A program made the translations under genes and the position numbers. The notes beneath the pieces were generated by a model that worked only from the letters and a program-made list of their open reading frames with translations, was not told where the DNA came from and made no database searches. 64,000 nucleotides of DNA from Eucommia ulmoides (Eukaryota > Streptophyta > Magnoliopsida > Garryales > Eucommiaceae). The stretch lies in assembly GCA_016647705.1 (NCBI GenBank), contig CM028327.1, positions 11,045,726 through 11,109,725 of the forward strand, written 5' to 3'. Positions 45,287 through 57,887 of this stretch are shown here, in pieces. Positions within the stretch are counted from its first letter, which is position 1. Every line of letters begins with the position of its first letter.

Positions 45287-46666
45287 ATGTTTTTGTTCTT
45301 AGTTAATGGGAACAAAAAAACACTAAACAAAGGCCATCTTGGATTTTTCTCTTTACAAAATTATTGGAGCAAAAACAGAATATTTGGAAACAATTTTATT
45401 CGTTCTTATGCTACTTCTCTTTCAGCTTCTGTCTCTTTTCCGTCAATTAATATTGAGGCGCGATCCTATACCAAGGATGGGATCTCTTCAATTTCCTTTG
45501 CCTCATCCACACTGACTCAAGCGGAAGCTCTATTTGATCAAGCGGTGATAATAAAGTTCAACGCCGATTGGCCATCTCTGGAAGATATACAATTCTATAT
45601 TCGTGCTCATTGGAATTTGGAGTACCAATATACAATGGGTCTCATAGATTCTCGGACGTTACAGATCCGTTTTATGGAAGAAAATGATGTATGGAGGGTT
45701 TTATCCCGAGAAGTTAACGTTATCAAGGGCTATTACTATAAATTTTGTCGTTGGAACAAAGCTTTCAATACGAATGAAGATGCTTCCATCCTTCCTGTTT
45801 GGGTTCAATTCCCTAAACTTCCAGTTCATTATTTTGTGCCAGGTATTCTAAGATCGATTACCTCGACGGTTGGTCGAGTTATTGCTATTGATTCAACAAC
45901 GATGACTCTAACAAGACTGATTGTAGCTAGGGTTTGTGTGGAAGTTGATCTCTTAAAGCCATTACCTTCCAAGGTGTGGATAGGTAAACAAGATGGCTTT
46001 ATTCAGGAGGTGATTTATGAATGTCTTCCTTCCTTTTGCGCATACTATAATATTCAAGGTCACTTGATAGAGAGTTGTCGTAGGAAAAACCCTTCTCTTC
46101 GTAAGGGGAATCTGTAATCCCAGGAGATTTATATTGCTAAGGATAATCAAGCAGGGGTATCTCATTCTACAAGAAAATGTTAAAACAGAGCAACTCGCAC
46201 TGGTCAAGTTTTGAGTAGATCAGATCCCTCTTCATCTACAGACCCTTCTTCATTTACAAATCCTACAGATCGGACAATCTCGCCAGCTGTCGTTCCGCCA
46301 GCCATTATTCAGGAAAGTGGTCCTTTGAACTTTCAGAATGGTCTTCCCATCTCTTCCAATGTTCTTGTCGGTGTTCAACCAGTTGCAGACTTGGAGGATG
46401 GGGAATTTGAAAAAGAATTTAAAGATCCTACAGATCGAACTATCTCTGCAGTTGTTGTTCTGCCAGCTGATATTCAAAAAAGTGATCCTCCGAACTCTCA
46501 GAGTGGTCTGCCCAACTCTTCCAATGTTCCTGTAGGTGTTCAGACAGTTGAAGACATGAAGGAAGGGGAAATTGAAAAAGGCACTTCAGTTGTTCAACAC
46601 AACATTCAAACTGTCAGTTTTGACCAGTTTGAGGCAATAGAGGTAATACTCTTGTCCAATTGGTGA
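45287..46666 (+). pseudogene. LINE ORF1: DUF4283-like domain, degenerate CCHC knuckle, Ser/Pro-rich tail
   Basis: Residues about 85-245 of the first open segment (45,287-46,117) resemble DUF4283, the RNA-binding N-terminal domain of plant L1 ORF1 (FNADWPSLEDIQ; IRFMEENDVWRVL; LPVWVQFPKLPVHYF; GRVIAIDSTT; ARVCVEVDL). A zinc knuckle follows, in which the second Cys is replaced (CAYYNIQGHLIESC; expected C-x2-C). After a stop at 46,115-46,117 the same frame reopens at 46,211-46,666. This part carries two copies of a ~165-bp segment (each starts DPTDRTIS/NPTDRTIS). ORF1 proteins coat LINE RNA in the particle that returns to the nucleus. Inactivated by stops. Confidence 0.8.
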
Positions 46667-46975
46667 AATTATCTATGAGGGAGGAGGATGCAAATTCCCA
46701 TGAAGTTCCCGCTATCCAAGTTCCTTTTGCAGAAGATAGTTGGCAAAAGAATCAGTATGCTCTTGTGACAGTGGATTCTCAATCTGCTCAAGATGGTTTA
46801 ATGACTCTTGAAGATACAAGTGCTGGCTATTCTACTAAAATATCTACCTCTAAGCTTGATTTGGAAGGTTTTCAAACAATTAGGAGGAAAAAAGGCAGGG
46901 ATAAAAATCTTGAGGTGAGTGGTGTTATTTCCAAGACCTCCAGAATAGTAACATGTAAACAAGTCAGATTTAATA

Positions 46976-49900
46976 ATGTATGATAACTTTCTATTCTGGA
47001 ACTGTTGGGGTATAGGTAATCCTAGTGCCCTTACTCATCTAAAAAGAATAGTAAAGTATTCAAAAATCTCGTTTGCGGGAGTCATTGATCCTTGGATTGA
47101 CAATTCTGACATGGGGAGAGTTAATAAATCTATACAACTTCACAATGCTGTTTCCAACCAATCTGAAGGAGGAAAAATTTGGATTTTGTGGAAAAATAAT
47201 TTTGGAGGTGCGTATAATTCGCTTGCATCGTCAGTTTATAACATGTTCAGTTTCTTGGTTAAATATGAATTTCTTAATTGTCGTTGTTTATGCTAGCTGC
47301 TCCCAAATTGAGAGGCGGATTCTTTGGTTCGATCTTCTTCTTATTACTTCTTTAGTCACAATTCTTGTTATTCGGGGGGTGATTTTAATGTTGTTAGAAA
47401 CGATATGGAGAAAATTGGTCGGCTTTGTCCATCTTGGGCAGCAATACATGAATTTAACTCGTGTATTAATCAAGCCGGTCTTGTTGATCCTCCTTTTACA
47501 GGATCGAGTTTCACCTTCTACAACAACCGACAAGGGTTTTCTCGACAGTATTCTCGCTTGGATAGAATTTTGGTGTCTCCTTTGATTTGTAATTCTTTTG
47601 ATGGGTAGGTGGAACACTTGGAACGGGTAAATTCTGATCATTGTCCTTTGGTCCTCCATTCTTCGTCATTTGTTTATAATGGCCTGTGCCTTTTTCAATT
47701 CCAAAGAATGTGGACCCTTCATGAGGGGTTTCTTGATGTTGTTAAATCTGTAAGGAAATCTTCTCACCCTAGTGCTTTAGTTCGTTGTAACTTGAACATT
47801 AAAGCCACGAGGTTAGCTTTGAAAAATTGGAATTCTCAAGTCTTCAAGAATATTTTTGTTGAATTAAATACTTGGAAGGATAAGGTTGAGGCCTTTGATA
47901 ATATGCTCCAGTCCAATTGGGATTCTTCTGTGGCTAATTCATTAGCTCAATCTACAGTCGCTTATAATGATTGTCTTTTGAAGGAAGAGATTTTTTGGAC
48001 GCAAAAATCTCAATAACATTATCTTGCGGAGAGTGATAGTAACTCCAAGTTCTTCCACACTTCTATTAAGATGAAAAATACGCAATTGGGTATTTCTAAA
48101 ATTCATCATGAGAATGGCTCCTCCTTGGCAGACCCAGATACTTTTCATGCGGCAACAGTGGAATATTTCTCCAATCTATATAGTGTTGAACATGTCTCGT
48201 TTTCTTAATCAACTTTTATAGATATTCCCTTGGCGGTTACAGTAGCAGATAATTCGATGTTAATGCAAACTTTTGAGTTAGATAAGATCAAGACTGCCAT
48301 TTGGCTAAGTCCGGATAATGGGGTGCCGGGATTGGATTCTTTTTCTTTCGGTTTCTTCCAAGCTGTTTGGGATATTGTCAAGTGAGTTATTCTTGAAGCG
48401 GCAAATAATCTTCTATTGGGTGAGAAGCTACCGCAATCCTTTTCTAGCACTCTCTTGGTGCTTATTCCGAAAAAGACTCAACCAACTTCTCTTAAAGATT
48501 TTAGGCCAATCAGTCTATGCAATGTTTGCTACAAAATTTTCTCGAAGGCATTGTCAATTCGTTTGGCCAATATTCTCCCCCAACTTAATTTCAAATCAAC
48601 AACACGGCTTTGTAAAAGGTCGTTCTATCTCAGAAGCAATTGGGTTGGCACAGGAACTAATTAAGGATTTGGGCAAAAATGTACTAGGTCGTAATGTGAT
48701 GATCAAGCTTAACATGATGAAAGCGTATGACCGGTTAGATTGGTCCTTCTTAGTGGAGGTGCCTAAAAAATATGATTTTTGTTTGGCCTTTATCAAAGCG
48801 GTTAGTAACTGTTTCCAATCTCCCTCATATTCAGTTGTTTTTCAAGGGGTATATAAGGGTTGGTTTCAGGCGTTGAGAGGCCTCAGACAAGGGGATCCAA
48901 TATCCCCCCCTTCTTTTTATTCTTGCTCAGGAAGTTCTTAGTAGGGGTATCTACAAAGCTATGGAGGTTGGTAGAGTCTAACCTTTTGTGACGAAAAGCG
49001 ATTGCCTGTTAATCTCTCATTTAATGTTTGCTGATGATACTCTAATCTTCTGTAATGGTGGGTCGCGTAGAATGAGAAATCTTATGAGGGTTTTAGAAGA
49101 TTACCAAAGTGCTTCGGGTCAGTTAATTAGTTCATCCAAGAGTAATTTCTTTTTGCATACTAATTGCCCTATTGTGCGCAAGATTGCTATTCATAATATC
49201 ACGGGTTTTCATCAAGGTTCTTTACCTTGCATCTATCTTGGTGTGCCATTAGCATACAATCATCTCAAAGCGAGAGATTTCAGCACTTTAATTACTAAGG
49301 TATCAAATAAAATTGAGGGGTGGAAATCAAAACTTTTATCGAGTGGGGGTAAACTTATCCTTCTGAAACATGTGCTCTCTTATTTTCCTTTACATTTATT
49401 AGCTTTGATTTGCGTTCATAATAGTGTTCTTGATGAGTTGGAGTGGCACTTTGCTAATTTCTTTTGGGGGCCATATGATTATGGCAACCGAAAGCATTAG
49501 ATCTCATGGGATAAAATTTGTCGAGAAATCAAAGGAGAAGGGCTTGGTTTGAGGAAGTTTAGAGACATGAAACTTTCTTTCTCTTTAAAGCGTATTTGGT
49601 CCTTACTAAATGGCGATTCATTGTAGTGTAAGTTTATGCGTGCTAAATATACGAAAGGCCTCCCTGTTTCTCTTTGGAAAAACCATCCTGATAGTTCAAA
49701 TTTGGAAAGATGTGATAGCAGCTAAGAATGTCTAGATGGAAAATCGGTGACGGCTCGTCGACGAGTTTTTGGCATAATGATTAGTATCTTGGGATTCTTG
49801 CTACAGATCTTTTTCAAATTGATTGTCTTTATTCTGTTCATAATTACATGCCGGGTGAGAAAGCGTTGTTGTCTGATCTTGAGGCCGAGTTGCAGGATTT

Positions 49901-51082
49901 TTTACATAATTCTCTCCCGATGTGCTCGTCGAAATCTGATCGGCTTATCTGGCTGCTGAACAAGAACGGTGATTTTTCTACTAAATTGGCGTGGCGTGTG
50001 ATAGCGGGAGACAATCTTGTTGGGGGTTCTTTGGGATCTCTTCTCTCAGTGTTATGGGGTCATAAGCTTCCTTTAAAAATCAAAATATTTTTATGGAAGC
50101 TTATGCAAAATCGTGTGGCGGTAGACTTGGTGTTGATGAAGATGGGCGTCAATCTTGCCTTTGATTGTAACTGTTGTGTGACCCGAGCACAAGAAACTTT
50201 GCAACATCTTTTTGTGGAAAGCGAGGTGGCGACCAAAATTTAGCGTACTTTCAGTGCCTTTTTTCACATTGCTTGCTTGGATCAACTGATAGGCTCACTC
50301 TTTGGTGGGCTAGGTTGAGAAGTGGTTCTCAATTCCATAATCTGGGAGTGTTGGTCTCATCTTTCATCTACTGGGAGATTTAGTTAAGTCAAAATAGAGC
50401 TATTCATGACAAGGTGACAGTGTCACATGGTTGGGTCGTGTTCAAAGTGAGGCCTTGGATCTCTACTCTTAATCTTCGGGTTCTAGCTAAAATTGCTTCT
50501 TCTACTTTTGGGATCCATTCTCTTTCGTTGTTGGGTTGTCCTTTGAGATCAATCCAAGTTCGTCGTCCGGTAACTTGCATTTGGACTCGTCCTCCAGAGG
50601 ATTACTTCAAGCTTAATGTAGATGGGGCTCTCAAAAGATCTAGTTTGCATGCTTCTTGTGGTGGGATTATTCGAGATCACAAAGGTAAGATGTTTTTTGC
50701 GTTCTCTTCTCATCTTTCGGTTCATTCAAGCTTTCTTACAGAGTTCCATGGTTTAATCATTGGGATCCAAAGGGCTCTCCTTTCGGGTTTCTATCCGCTT
50801 CTTGTAGAAAGTGATTCGTTGGCGCTTGTGCAAGCTATCAAGAATGATTGTCCAGTTTGGTCGGTGTCGACTCTTTGGAATACCATTAAATTTTTCCTTT
50901 TATCTTTTGATATTTCCATTTCTCACATCTATCGTGAATGTAACTTTGTGGCAGACTATCTAGCCAATGTCACCACTAATAGTGTTATTTTCTTTAATTC
51001 CGAGAGTTCCTTACCTCCTTCCGTTAGTTCGTTCTTACGGGATGGGAGGATCGTCTATGCCTGTTGTCGTCGTCGTCCTTAG
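46976..51082 (+). pseudogene. LINE ORF2: endonuclease, RT, zf-RVT, RNase H
   Basis: The start (FLFWNCWGIGNP, 46,979) is the N-terminus of an exonuclease-endonuclease-phosphatase type endonuclease. GGDFNVV (47,372) and NSDHCPLVL (47,630) continue it in another frame. RT motifs follow: PKKTQPTSLKDFRPISLCN (about 48,468), HGFVKGRSISEA (about 48,604), LRQGDPISP (about 48,886) and FADD (49,027-49,038), the catalytic Asp pair intact. A zf-RVT-like region is at 49,980-50,230. A C-terminal RNase H (LNVDGAL; FLTEFHGL; LVESDSLAL) runs 50,580-51,000 and is open for 222 codons. At least six frame changes or stops break the protein. Confidence 0.88.
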
Positions 51083-52470
51083 TTTCTGCCGCTGCGTCAT
51101 AGCCTATCACTGTTGCGTTGCCGCCGCTCGTCGCCGTCTGAAGATTCTGCCGGCACAATGGTGGAACCCGAAGGAATTTGAATTTTTGCAAATTAAGGCA
51201 ATGAATAATAGGGATAAAAAGTTTAATCAACATAATCTCTTCTATTTTCATAGATTGAATTAAAGAATTTGGTTGAGATTTCATTGTTTAGCATGATAGT
51301 TACTTCCAAAAATAGCTCAAGAGTCCTATCATTCACAATCGCACGCGTGTGTATGTGATTGTAAACGTGGCGTTTTCTCAAAATATAAATAATTAAATAG
51401 GTGTTTTATTGTTAATCCTTGTTACACTTTTTTTTTTTTTAAAAAAAAAAGGATAATCAAAGATGTTGAATATTTAAAGAGTAAAAAGAAAATGCTATTA
51501 ATTGTGTGTTGGGTTTAAGTATTGATAAATGGTGATTTAGAAGGTGAATCTAAACAAAGTCTAATGGATATTTAGTTTATCATTTTAATAAAATGTCTAG
51601 AGTTTCAGGAGCTTAATTGAGTGGCAGTTTTGTAATTATCTTTATAATTTTGTCCCTTTTGTTAATAGTTTATATTCTTTTTCAAAATTACATATACATT
51701 CTTAGAAATTTAGGCATATTTATATTTTCTTTCCTGACTTTCAGTATTTGCATATTACTCTAAAATATATAGTTCGTTTAATTTCTTAATATTTTCATGT
51801 TCGAAATATAACATTTTTTAATAAAATTAACTGATCCTATCTGTTTTTAGTCACAATTATAACAAAGTAACTATACTTTTTGTTTTTGTAATTTATATTA
51901 TTTTCTTCTATTAATTTTCAAATTGAAAGAAAAAAAAACTTAAATTGACATTATAACTAAGCACATTTATTTTTAAATTGAATAAATTATTAATTTTACA
52001 CTTAAAATTTGAGCATAATTAGCCTTTACTTTTTATTGTTTTAGTCTTAAGATATACGGAAATAAGATATTGGCTTACAAATTACATGTTTAAAATAGAT
52101 TTCACCCTTAAACTTAGATTGTAATTACATTTTACTTCTTCATAATTCATATTTTCATTTTCTATTTGACAATAGTCTATAATAGAAATAAAAAACAAAA
52201 CATTAATAATAAAAACTAAAAAAATAAATACAAAAATACAAAACAAACAACAAAGAAATATATTGAATATTAGAGACTAAAAAAAAAGAAATTAAAACTA
52301 AAATACCCAAAAAAAAAAAAGAAATCTAACATAAAAAATTATCGATCATAAATTAAAAATAATAATAAAAAATAAAAATTTGTATTTATTGTTATTTTTT
52401 ATGCATTTGATGTATTTATATAACATTTTATACAAAATTAAAAAATGTCAAATCAATACAATATTTTTGA
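51083..52470. other. AT-rich stretch, no gene seen
   Basis: Short frames only. Homopolymer and A/T-rich simple sequence (for example 51,427-51,450 and 52,180-52,380). The right part leads into a Helitron-type 3' end and may belong to that element; its 5' end was not found. Confidence 0.6.
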
Positions 52471-52498
52471 CATGTGACTTGCACGTGACTCATCCTAG
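52471..52498 (+). mobile_element. Helitron-type 3' terminus
   Basis: Stem CATGTG/CACGTG (one G-T pair, 5-nt loop), seven bases, then CTAG followed by T. The same arrangement is seen at 13,707-13,736 on the other strand. The body of the element must lie to the left (somewhere in 51,100-52,470). No Rep/helicase is encoded. Confidence 0.55.
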
Positions 52499-53040
52499 TA
52501 TTTTTTAAAAGTGATTGGCTCCGTCTATCTTTGAATAATAAATTATGTAATCCCGCACAGTTAGTATGTAAAAAAAGAAAAAGTGAGTAAAAAATTGAGG
52601 ACGAAGAGAAGCAATGAATAATTTCAAAAGAAAGCTAATGCATATTATGTAAAGACAATGGACTATGGCCCACCTGTATGGACTATAGCCCAACTGTCTT
52701 ACATTTTTTTTTTCAAATATACATGTATTTTTTATTGAAATACAAAAGAATAATAAATATTAAAAATTAAATTAATTAAATATAAATATAAATTTAAATG
52801 ATACAAAATATAATATTATTTAAGTGCTTTAGAAATACAAGTGTGAAATTTATGTGAGGTATTTTGAGATTCGCTGTGAGGATAAAAAAACGAAATTAGG
52901 AGACAAACTTTAAAGCAAGTGGTACTTTTAAAAGAGCGAATCTTGCTTGCTTGACACTTTCACCTCCTCGTGGACCATGCACTTCTTGTTCGGAAGAATC
53001 ATGCAGGAAAAACTTCCTCTTCACTTCTCAAACCATGCAC
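52499..53040. other. Upstream region of the ankyrin gene
   Basis: AT-rich, no gene seen. GC content rises near 52,930. Confidence 0.5.
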
Positions 53041-53042
53041 CT

Positions 53043-53075
53043 CCTCTCTCTCTCTCTTTCTATATATATATATAT
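53043..53075 (+). promoter_or_regulatory. CT-rich tract and TATA-like stretch before the ankyrin gene
   Basis: A (CT)n tract (53,043-53,058) followed by TATATATATATAT (53,061-53,074), about 125 bp before the chosen start codon. Pyrimidine patches with TATA are common in plant core promoters; the assignment is inferred from position. Confidence 0.35.
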
Positions 53076-53172
53076 GTACATGTACCTAAACTTGCACTCA
53101 TACACATGCACAGACAGAGAGAGAATGAGAAAGACAGAGACGACAGATACAATTAGAGAGAGGGGGGAGGAG

Positions 53173-53738
53173 ATGGGGAAGAAAAGAAGGAAGGAGAAGA
53201 TGAAGGTATTTTTCTATCAAGTGATGAACGAAAAGTGGGAAAAGGTTATCGAGAAATACGGCCGGAATGACGAAAAATATCGGACGAAGAAGCTGACCAA
53301 ACTGAATGACACCGCTTTGCACGTGGCGGTGTTACAGGCCAAGCCGGGCGTGGCTGGGTCAATGATCAAAAACATTCCGGCGGAAAAAGTCTCCCAAATC
53401 CTCTCCCTCAAGAACGACCTGGACGAAACTCCGCTCCATCTAGCCGCCTTCAGGGGCGACGCCCAATTGTGCCGCCAAATGCTCGACGCCGACCACAAGC
53501 TCATCGAAAACCGGAACAAAAAAGGGGAAACCCCTCTTTTCGTCTCCGTCCACCGAGGCAATATAGAGGCTTATCGGATTCTCCGACCATGGGAAACTAA
53601 GAAAGAGGCTCCAAAATATCTCTCTCTATGTAGAAACACGGACGGAAACACCATTCTTCACTCTGCTATCAATGGAGAACACTTCAGTTAAGTATTTTTT
53701 TTGTTGTTTTTTTCCTTCCATTTGCATCATCATTTTAA

Positions 53739-53804
<66 letters not shown>

Positions 53805-56278
53805 ATATATATGTATGTATGTATCTATGTGTGTATGTAGGGTTCTAATTGTGCTGGAGAACACTTCTGTTAAGTACTCTTTTTTTGTTTTGTTTTTTAC
53901 CTTCATTTTGTAGTATCATTTTTTTAAATACTTATATATATATAGAGAGAGAGAGAGGGTTCTAATTGTGCATGGAATTATTAGGTTTGGCATTGGAGAT
54001 AATTGATGAATGTCCAGAACTAATTACGAAGACAAATGTGGATGGGTATACACCGCTTCATATTCTTGCAACAAAGCCTAATGCTTTTAGGAGTGGGAGA
54101 CGCCACGGACCATTTGACGCCATTCTCTACCATTGTATGTAACTGTACACACACACACACATATATATATGAACAAATCTAATTCTAACCCCCCCCCCCC
54201 TTCTTTTTTTATGTTTGGAGATATATCTGTGGATGAAAATAAGCTGACAAGAATTGTGGATAAGGCAAACATGAAGAAGAAAACAATGAATTATCCAGAA
54301 AATTACATCACTTGCGTCAACATATTCAGACCTCTTGGAAAACTGATCAAATGTGCGTCAAAACACCATCAACTATATATATATATAGCTTAATATATGT
54401 GTTGTATATATGACTTTGAGATGATGATCATGCCGTTACAGTCTGTGCAAACAAGTTGAGGACTTCAACTTGTCACCCAACTGATGAAGAAGCTTGTGAC
54501 TTACAAATCAATAAAGAAGAAGATATACAAATCATTAGAGAGGAAGAGATGACAGAAGAGGAGGAGATGACAGAGGAGGAAGAGATGACAGAAGAGGAAG
54601 AGAATGGTTTCTTACCACCCAACTGGACCACTTTTTCATTCTTCATTGGTGTTCTTGTCTCTGTCTTTCTCATTATACTCGGAACCGGTTTGTCCTCGTA
54701 AACTAAACGTGTCGTGTGTGTGCATGTATCTTAGTTCTATGTTAACATTGTAGTTATTGATTTATGTTCTTGATTGATTTTGAATTGAAGGGTTTCGAAA
54801 GTTAAAGAAAATGCAGGAGAAGAAAAAGAAACACGCGTGGGCTGTACTAATAATGAAGAAACTAACCAGTGATCCCTCAGCTTATATGCATAGTGGGTTA
54901 GGGCAGGGACCAGATTTCAGCAACGAAACCTCTTTTCTTGATGATCATGATACGTCCGACATGCCATCTCATCTTCCAGGTGATCATCAGTTCATTAATA
55001 ATACAACCCCCTTATTTTTATTTCACATAGGATTAAGAAATCCTCTAATTTCTGTATATACCTTTTCGCAGACATGCCACCTCAAAATCCAGTAGAACCT
55101 ACCAAAGCAGTGGATTCGAATGTCGTGTTTGATAATAAGCTAAGCAAGCTATGCGACAAGATCACTGAGAAAATCAAGGAGTCGAAGAACACAAAATCAA
55201 ACGATGAAGAAGAAGAAGGTGAGAAGCAGGGGAAAGACGAGACGGCACTATTGCTAGCAGCGAAGAACGGGGTGAGCGAGATAGTGCAGGAGATTCTGAA
55301 CAAGTATCCAGTGGCCATTCACGACATGGATCGGACCGGGAAGAACGTGCTGTTACTGGCGGTTAAGAACCGGCAAACCCACGTGTTTGAGTTCCTGAAA
55401 AATGAAAGCAAGTTCAAGGACGACAATAGTGTCTTCGGTCATACTGACAATCGAGGTAACACGGCTTGGCACCTTGCTGCGAAGTCTGCGGGGAGTCGGC
55501 CATGGCTCATTGCGGGTGAAGCCATGCAAATGCAATGGGAATACAAGTGGTTCAAGGTCTCTCTTTCTCTAATCTCTCTCTCTATATATATAGGGATACA
55601 AATAGAAATCTGTTAATTCTTCCTTTCATTTTACCTTTTCTTTCCATGACTCTCCGGTAATCGCACGATGCAGTATGTGAAGCAGTCGATGCCGGAGAAA
55701 TTTGCACTATACAACCTGGAGGGGAATACCCCAAAACAGATCTTCAGGGATTCCCACAGAGAATTCGTGAAATCAGGCAACGAGTGGCTCACCAAGACCT
55801 CCCAGTCATGTTCCGTTGTGGCGGCTCTCATCGCCGGCGTGGCATTCGCAACATCGGTGACGTTTCCCGGTGGCAACAACGAGAACACCGGAAAACCAGT
55901 TCTGGAAGGGCAGACGGCGTTCAACATCTTCTCCATATCGTCGTTGGTGTCGCTCTGCTTCTCGTTGACGGCTTTGGTGTTCTTCTTGGCGATTTTGACG
56001 TCTCGGTCGGAGGAGAAAGACTTCCACCTGAGTGTTCCGAGGAAGTTGTTGTTCGGGATGTCATCTCTTTTCATATCGATAGCGTCGATGTTGACGACGT
56101 TCTGTGCCGGAAATTTCTTCTTGATACAAGACAGGTTCGCGCATGCAGCATTTCCCATATACTTCGTCACCTGCTTGCCCCTCACCTTCTTCGCCTTCTC
56201 TCAACTTCGTCTCTACTATGATCTTGTCTACGCCATTGTCACCAAGGTACCTCTCCGCAGCTACGCTGTGCTTCCTCG

Positions 56279-56282
<4 letters not shown>
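53173..56282 (+). CDS. Ankyrin-repeat/PGG-domain membrane protein (ACD6/ITN1-like), seven exons
   Basis: Exons by eye: 53,173(or 53,200)-53,686; 53,985-54,134; 54,221-54,352; 54,442-54,687; 54,791-54,979; 55,072-55,556; 55,674-56,282. All junctions are GT-AG and in phase, giving 765 (ATG 53,200) or 774 codons. Using 53,200 numbering: about five ankyrin repeats in exons 1-2 (DTALHVAVLQAK, ETPLHLAAFRGD, ETPLFVSVHRGN, NTILHSAINGEH, YTPLHILA), an acidic EEEMTEE repeat (about 289-309), a hydrophobic helix (about 318-338), three further repeats in exon 6 (ETALLLAAKNGV, KNVLLLAVKNRQ, NTAWHLAAKSAG), then a PGG domain with FPGG at 627-630 and four membrane segments. Family members act at membranes in defence and salt/ABA responses; this protein's role is not shown. 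Exons 4-7 have a dead paralogue at 34.6-43.9 kb. The PGG exon has no break. Confidence 0.88.
53735..53793. repeat. (TA)n microsatellite in intron 1
   Basis: Long TA run followed by GTATGTAT units; seen directly. Confidence 0.9.
54536..54602 (+). repeat. 18-bp coding repeat in exon 4 (EEEMTE units)
   Basis: Three to four near-identical units of the type GAGGAAGAGATGACAGAA encode an acidic Glu/Met/Thr repeat between the ankyrin part and the following hydrophobic helix. The pseudogene retains only the last part (34,619 onward). Confidence 0.85.

Positions 56283-56283
<1 letters not shown>

Positions 56284-56314
<31 letters not shown>
56284..56314. repeat. (TA)n microsatellite in the 3' region of the ankyrin gene
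   Basis: TA run starting two bases after the stop codon, followed by GTATGTATGTGTGTG. Confidence 0.9.
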
Positions 56315-56324
<10 letters not shown>

Positions 56325-56560
56325 GTGTGAGTGTGTGTTTGTATACGTGTTGTATTTGATATTTGAGAGGTTAAAAATTGTGAAAGGCCTAGGCCTAGCC
56401 CTAGCCCAATCTATTAAAACAACCTTGTATTTTTTATACTCTATTATCTATACTTGTAATTCGCCGATCTGCTTTGCTCGTCACTGTATTCTCCAGCATA
56501 TGGTCTACCTTCTTAGATTCCAGTAGACTTGTTAAACAATAAATAATAGGATTTCATATG
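56315..56560 (+). other. Probable 3' untranslated region / intergenic
   Basis: No gene seen. The 3' UTR end is not defined. Confidence 0.4.
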
Positions 56561-57230
56561 GGTAAAGTTGGGCCCCTCCATGTGTCCGCCGATAAGGCCA
56601 CGTCCGCTGTGGAGCCACCATCGTTCCAGCCCGGTGAATAGGCAGCCCGGCTGGTCTTGTTCGGCAACCCACGGGAGGTCGAAGCCAACCTCACTTCCCA
56701 CCTCGGGAGGTCAGGTGCCGGCCTCATCCTCAACAGTGATGGGCCCAAGCTCAGGCCCATAGCTCTAATCGGTCGTGTCACCCACGTGCCTAACTGCTTA
56801 CCGTTAATCTAAGATTAAGGTCTTAATCTTGTTTATGCTAATCACTCTTTTGCCTATAAATAGGAGATTTCCTCCACACTTTATAGGGACGAGAAAACTA
56901 TTCTAGAGAGAGAAACTGTCTCAGATCGGTCAGACAAGTCTAGGTAATAGTAACTTTCCAACCTATCTTTCTCTCCAGATCCTTACTCTTATGCTGGAGG
57001 GGACATGCCGAGAATAATCCGGTCGTCCCTTGTATAGGTGGTGACCAGGAGCTCAGCCCGGATAACGACCAGGAGCAAGGAAGAGAACCAAGACCCGGGT
57101 TCGGACTCAAGCCAGTTCGGTCAACCGGCTCGGCTGCAGCGCAGAAACAAGCGAGATTAACAACCCTCTCATCCCTGATCTGAAAGTGTTCGGACTATAC
57201 TGCTGATTAGACCAATTCCAGACACCAACA
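56560..57230 (+). repeat. 5' LTR of element G
   Basis: Ends ACACCAACA at 57,230 just before the primer site. A TATA box (CTATAAATAG, about 56,854-56,863) lies in mid-LTR. The start is uncertain because there is no second copy. Confidence 0.65.
56854..56863 (+). promoter_or_regulatory. TATA box of LTR G
   Basis: CTATAAATAG in the expected part of the LTR. Confidence 0.6.
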
Positions 57231-57250
57231 GTTTGACACCGTTTATAGGA
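57231..57250 (+). other. Primer-binding site region of element G
   Basis: GTTTGACACCGTTTATAGG resembles the TTTGGCGCCGTCTGTGGG-type site common in this lineage, with several C-to-T/G-to-A changes. Confidence 0.55.
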
Positions 57251-57301
57251 ACCGCTCCTAAAAGCCTCATCTGAATCATTAGCTGCCCACTTGGCTAGGG
57301 T

Positions 57302-57887
57302 TTGATGAACACAATGTCTAATCACTCTCAACGATCAGAGAACATAATCCACCCGGTAATAGACAGCCCGGGGAGGATATGTCCCGAGCTCCAAGGCCGA
57401 AAACTAGTACCCGCCGAGCTACAAACGAAGAAGGTGCAGACACTGAAAAGTGAATCGTCGATATCAAGGAGCTCTACCCAGGGTAGACATCTGGGGCTGT
57501 CGATGCCGTCAGGCTCGACAACGTTGAATGCCAACTTGGCAAGTTCCAAGAATACATCGACATCCTCCTCTCTCGCATACCTCCAACCCCAGTTGAAGAG
57601 GGGCCGGACCTCCATGTTGCAGATGAGAGGGCCCGCCCACAGGAGTCCGATGATCGAGAGTTGGGCTCTCCCGGGCAAATGGCGCGGGCTCGGCCTCAGG
57701 CCCTTAACCGAGCACTGAGGGATAGGGACCTTGACCCCCCAGTCGCTTCGGCAAACATTTCGAGATCAACTCACGGTCGACGATCCCACGACCGACTGGG
57801 ATCGCCGCTGGCACGGGAGTATAGCTACCGTGAGCACTCTGAACACCGATCTTCTCAAATCATGAAGGTAGACTCCCACTCCCCTGT

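Larger units (their letters stand above)
45287..51082 (+). mobile_element. Plant L1-type LINE, decayed
   Basis: ORF1 with a DUF4283-like domain and zinc knuckle is followed by ORF2 with endonuclease, reverse transcriptase, a zinc-binding RT-associated domain and RNase H. This is the domain order of plant L1-like non-LTR elements. Frameshifts and stops run through ORF2. Neither a clear 5' end, a poly-A tail nor a target duplication could be assigned; an A-tract near 51,441 is a weak candidate. Confidence 0.88.

Noticed and set aside
55631..56185. 184-codon minus-strand frame
   Set aside because: It is the shadow of the PGG exon of the ankyrin gene.
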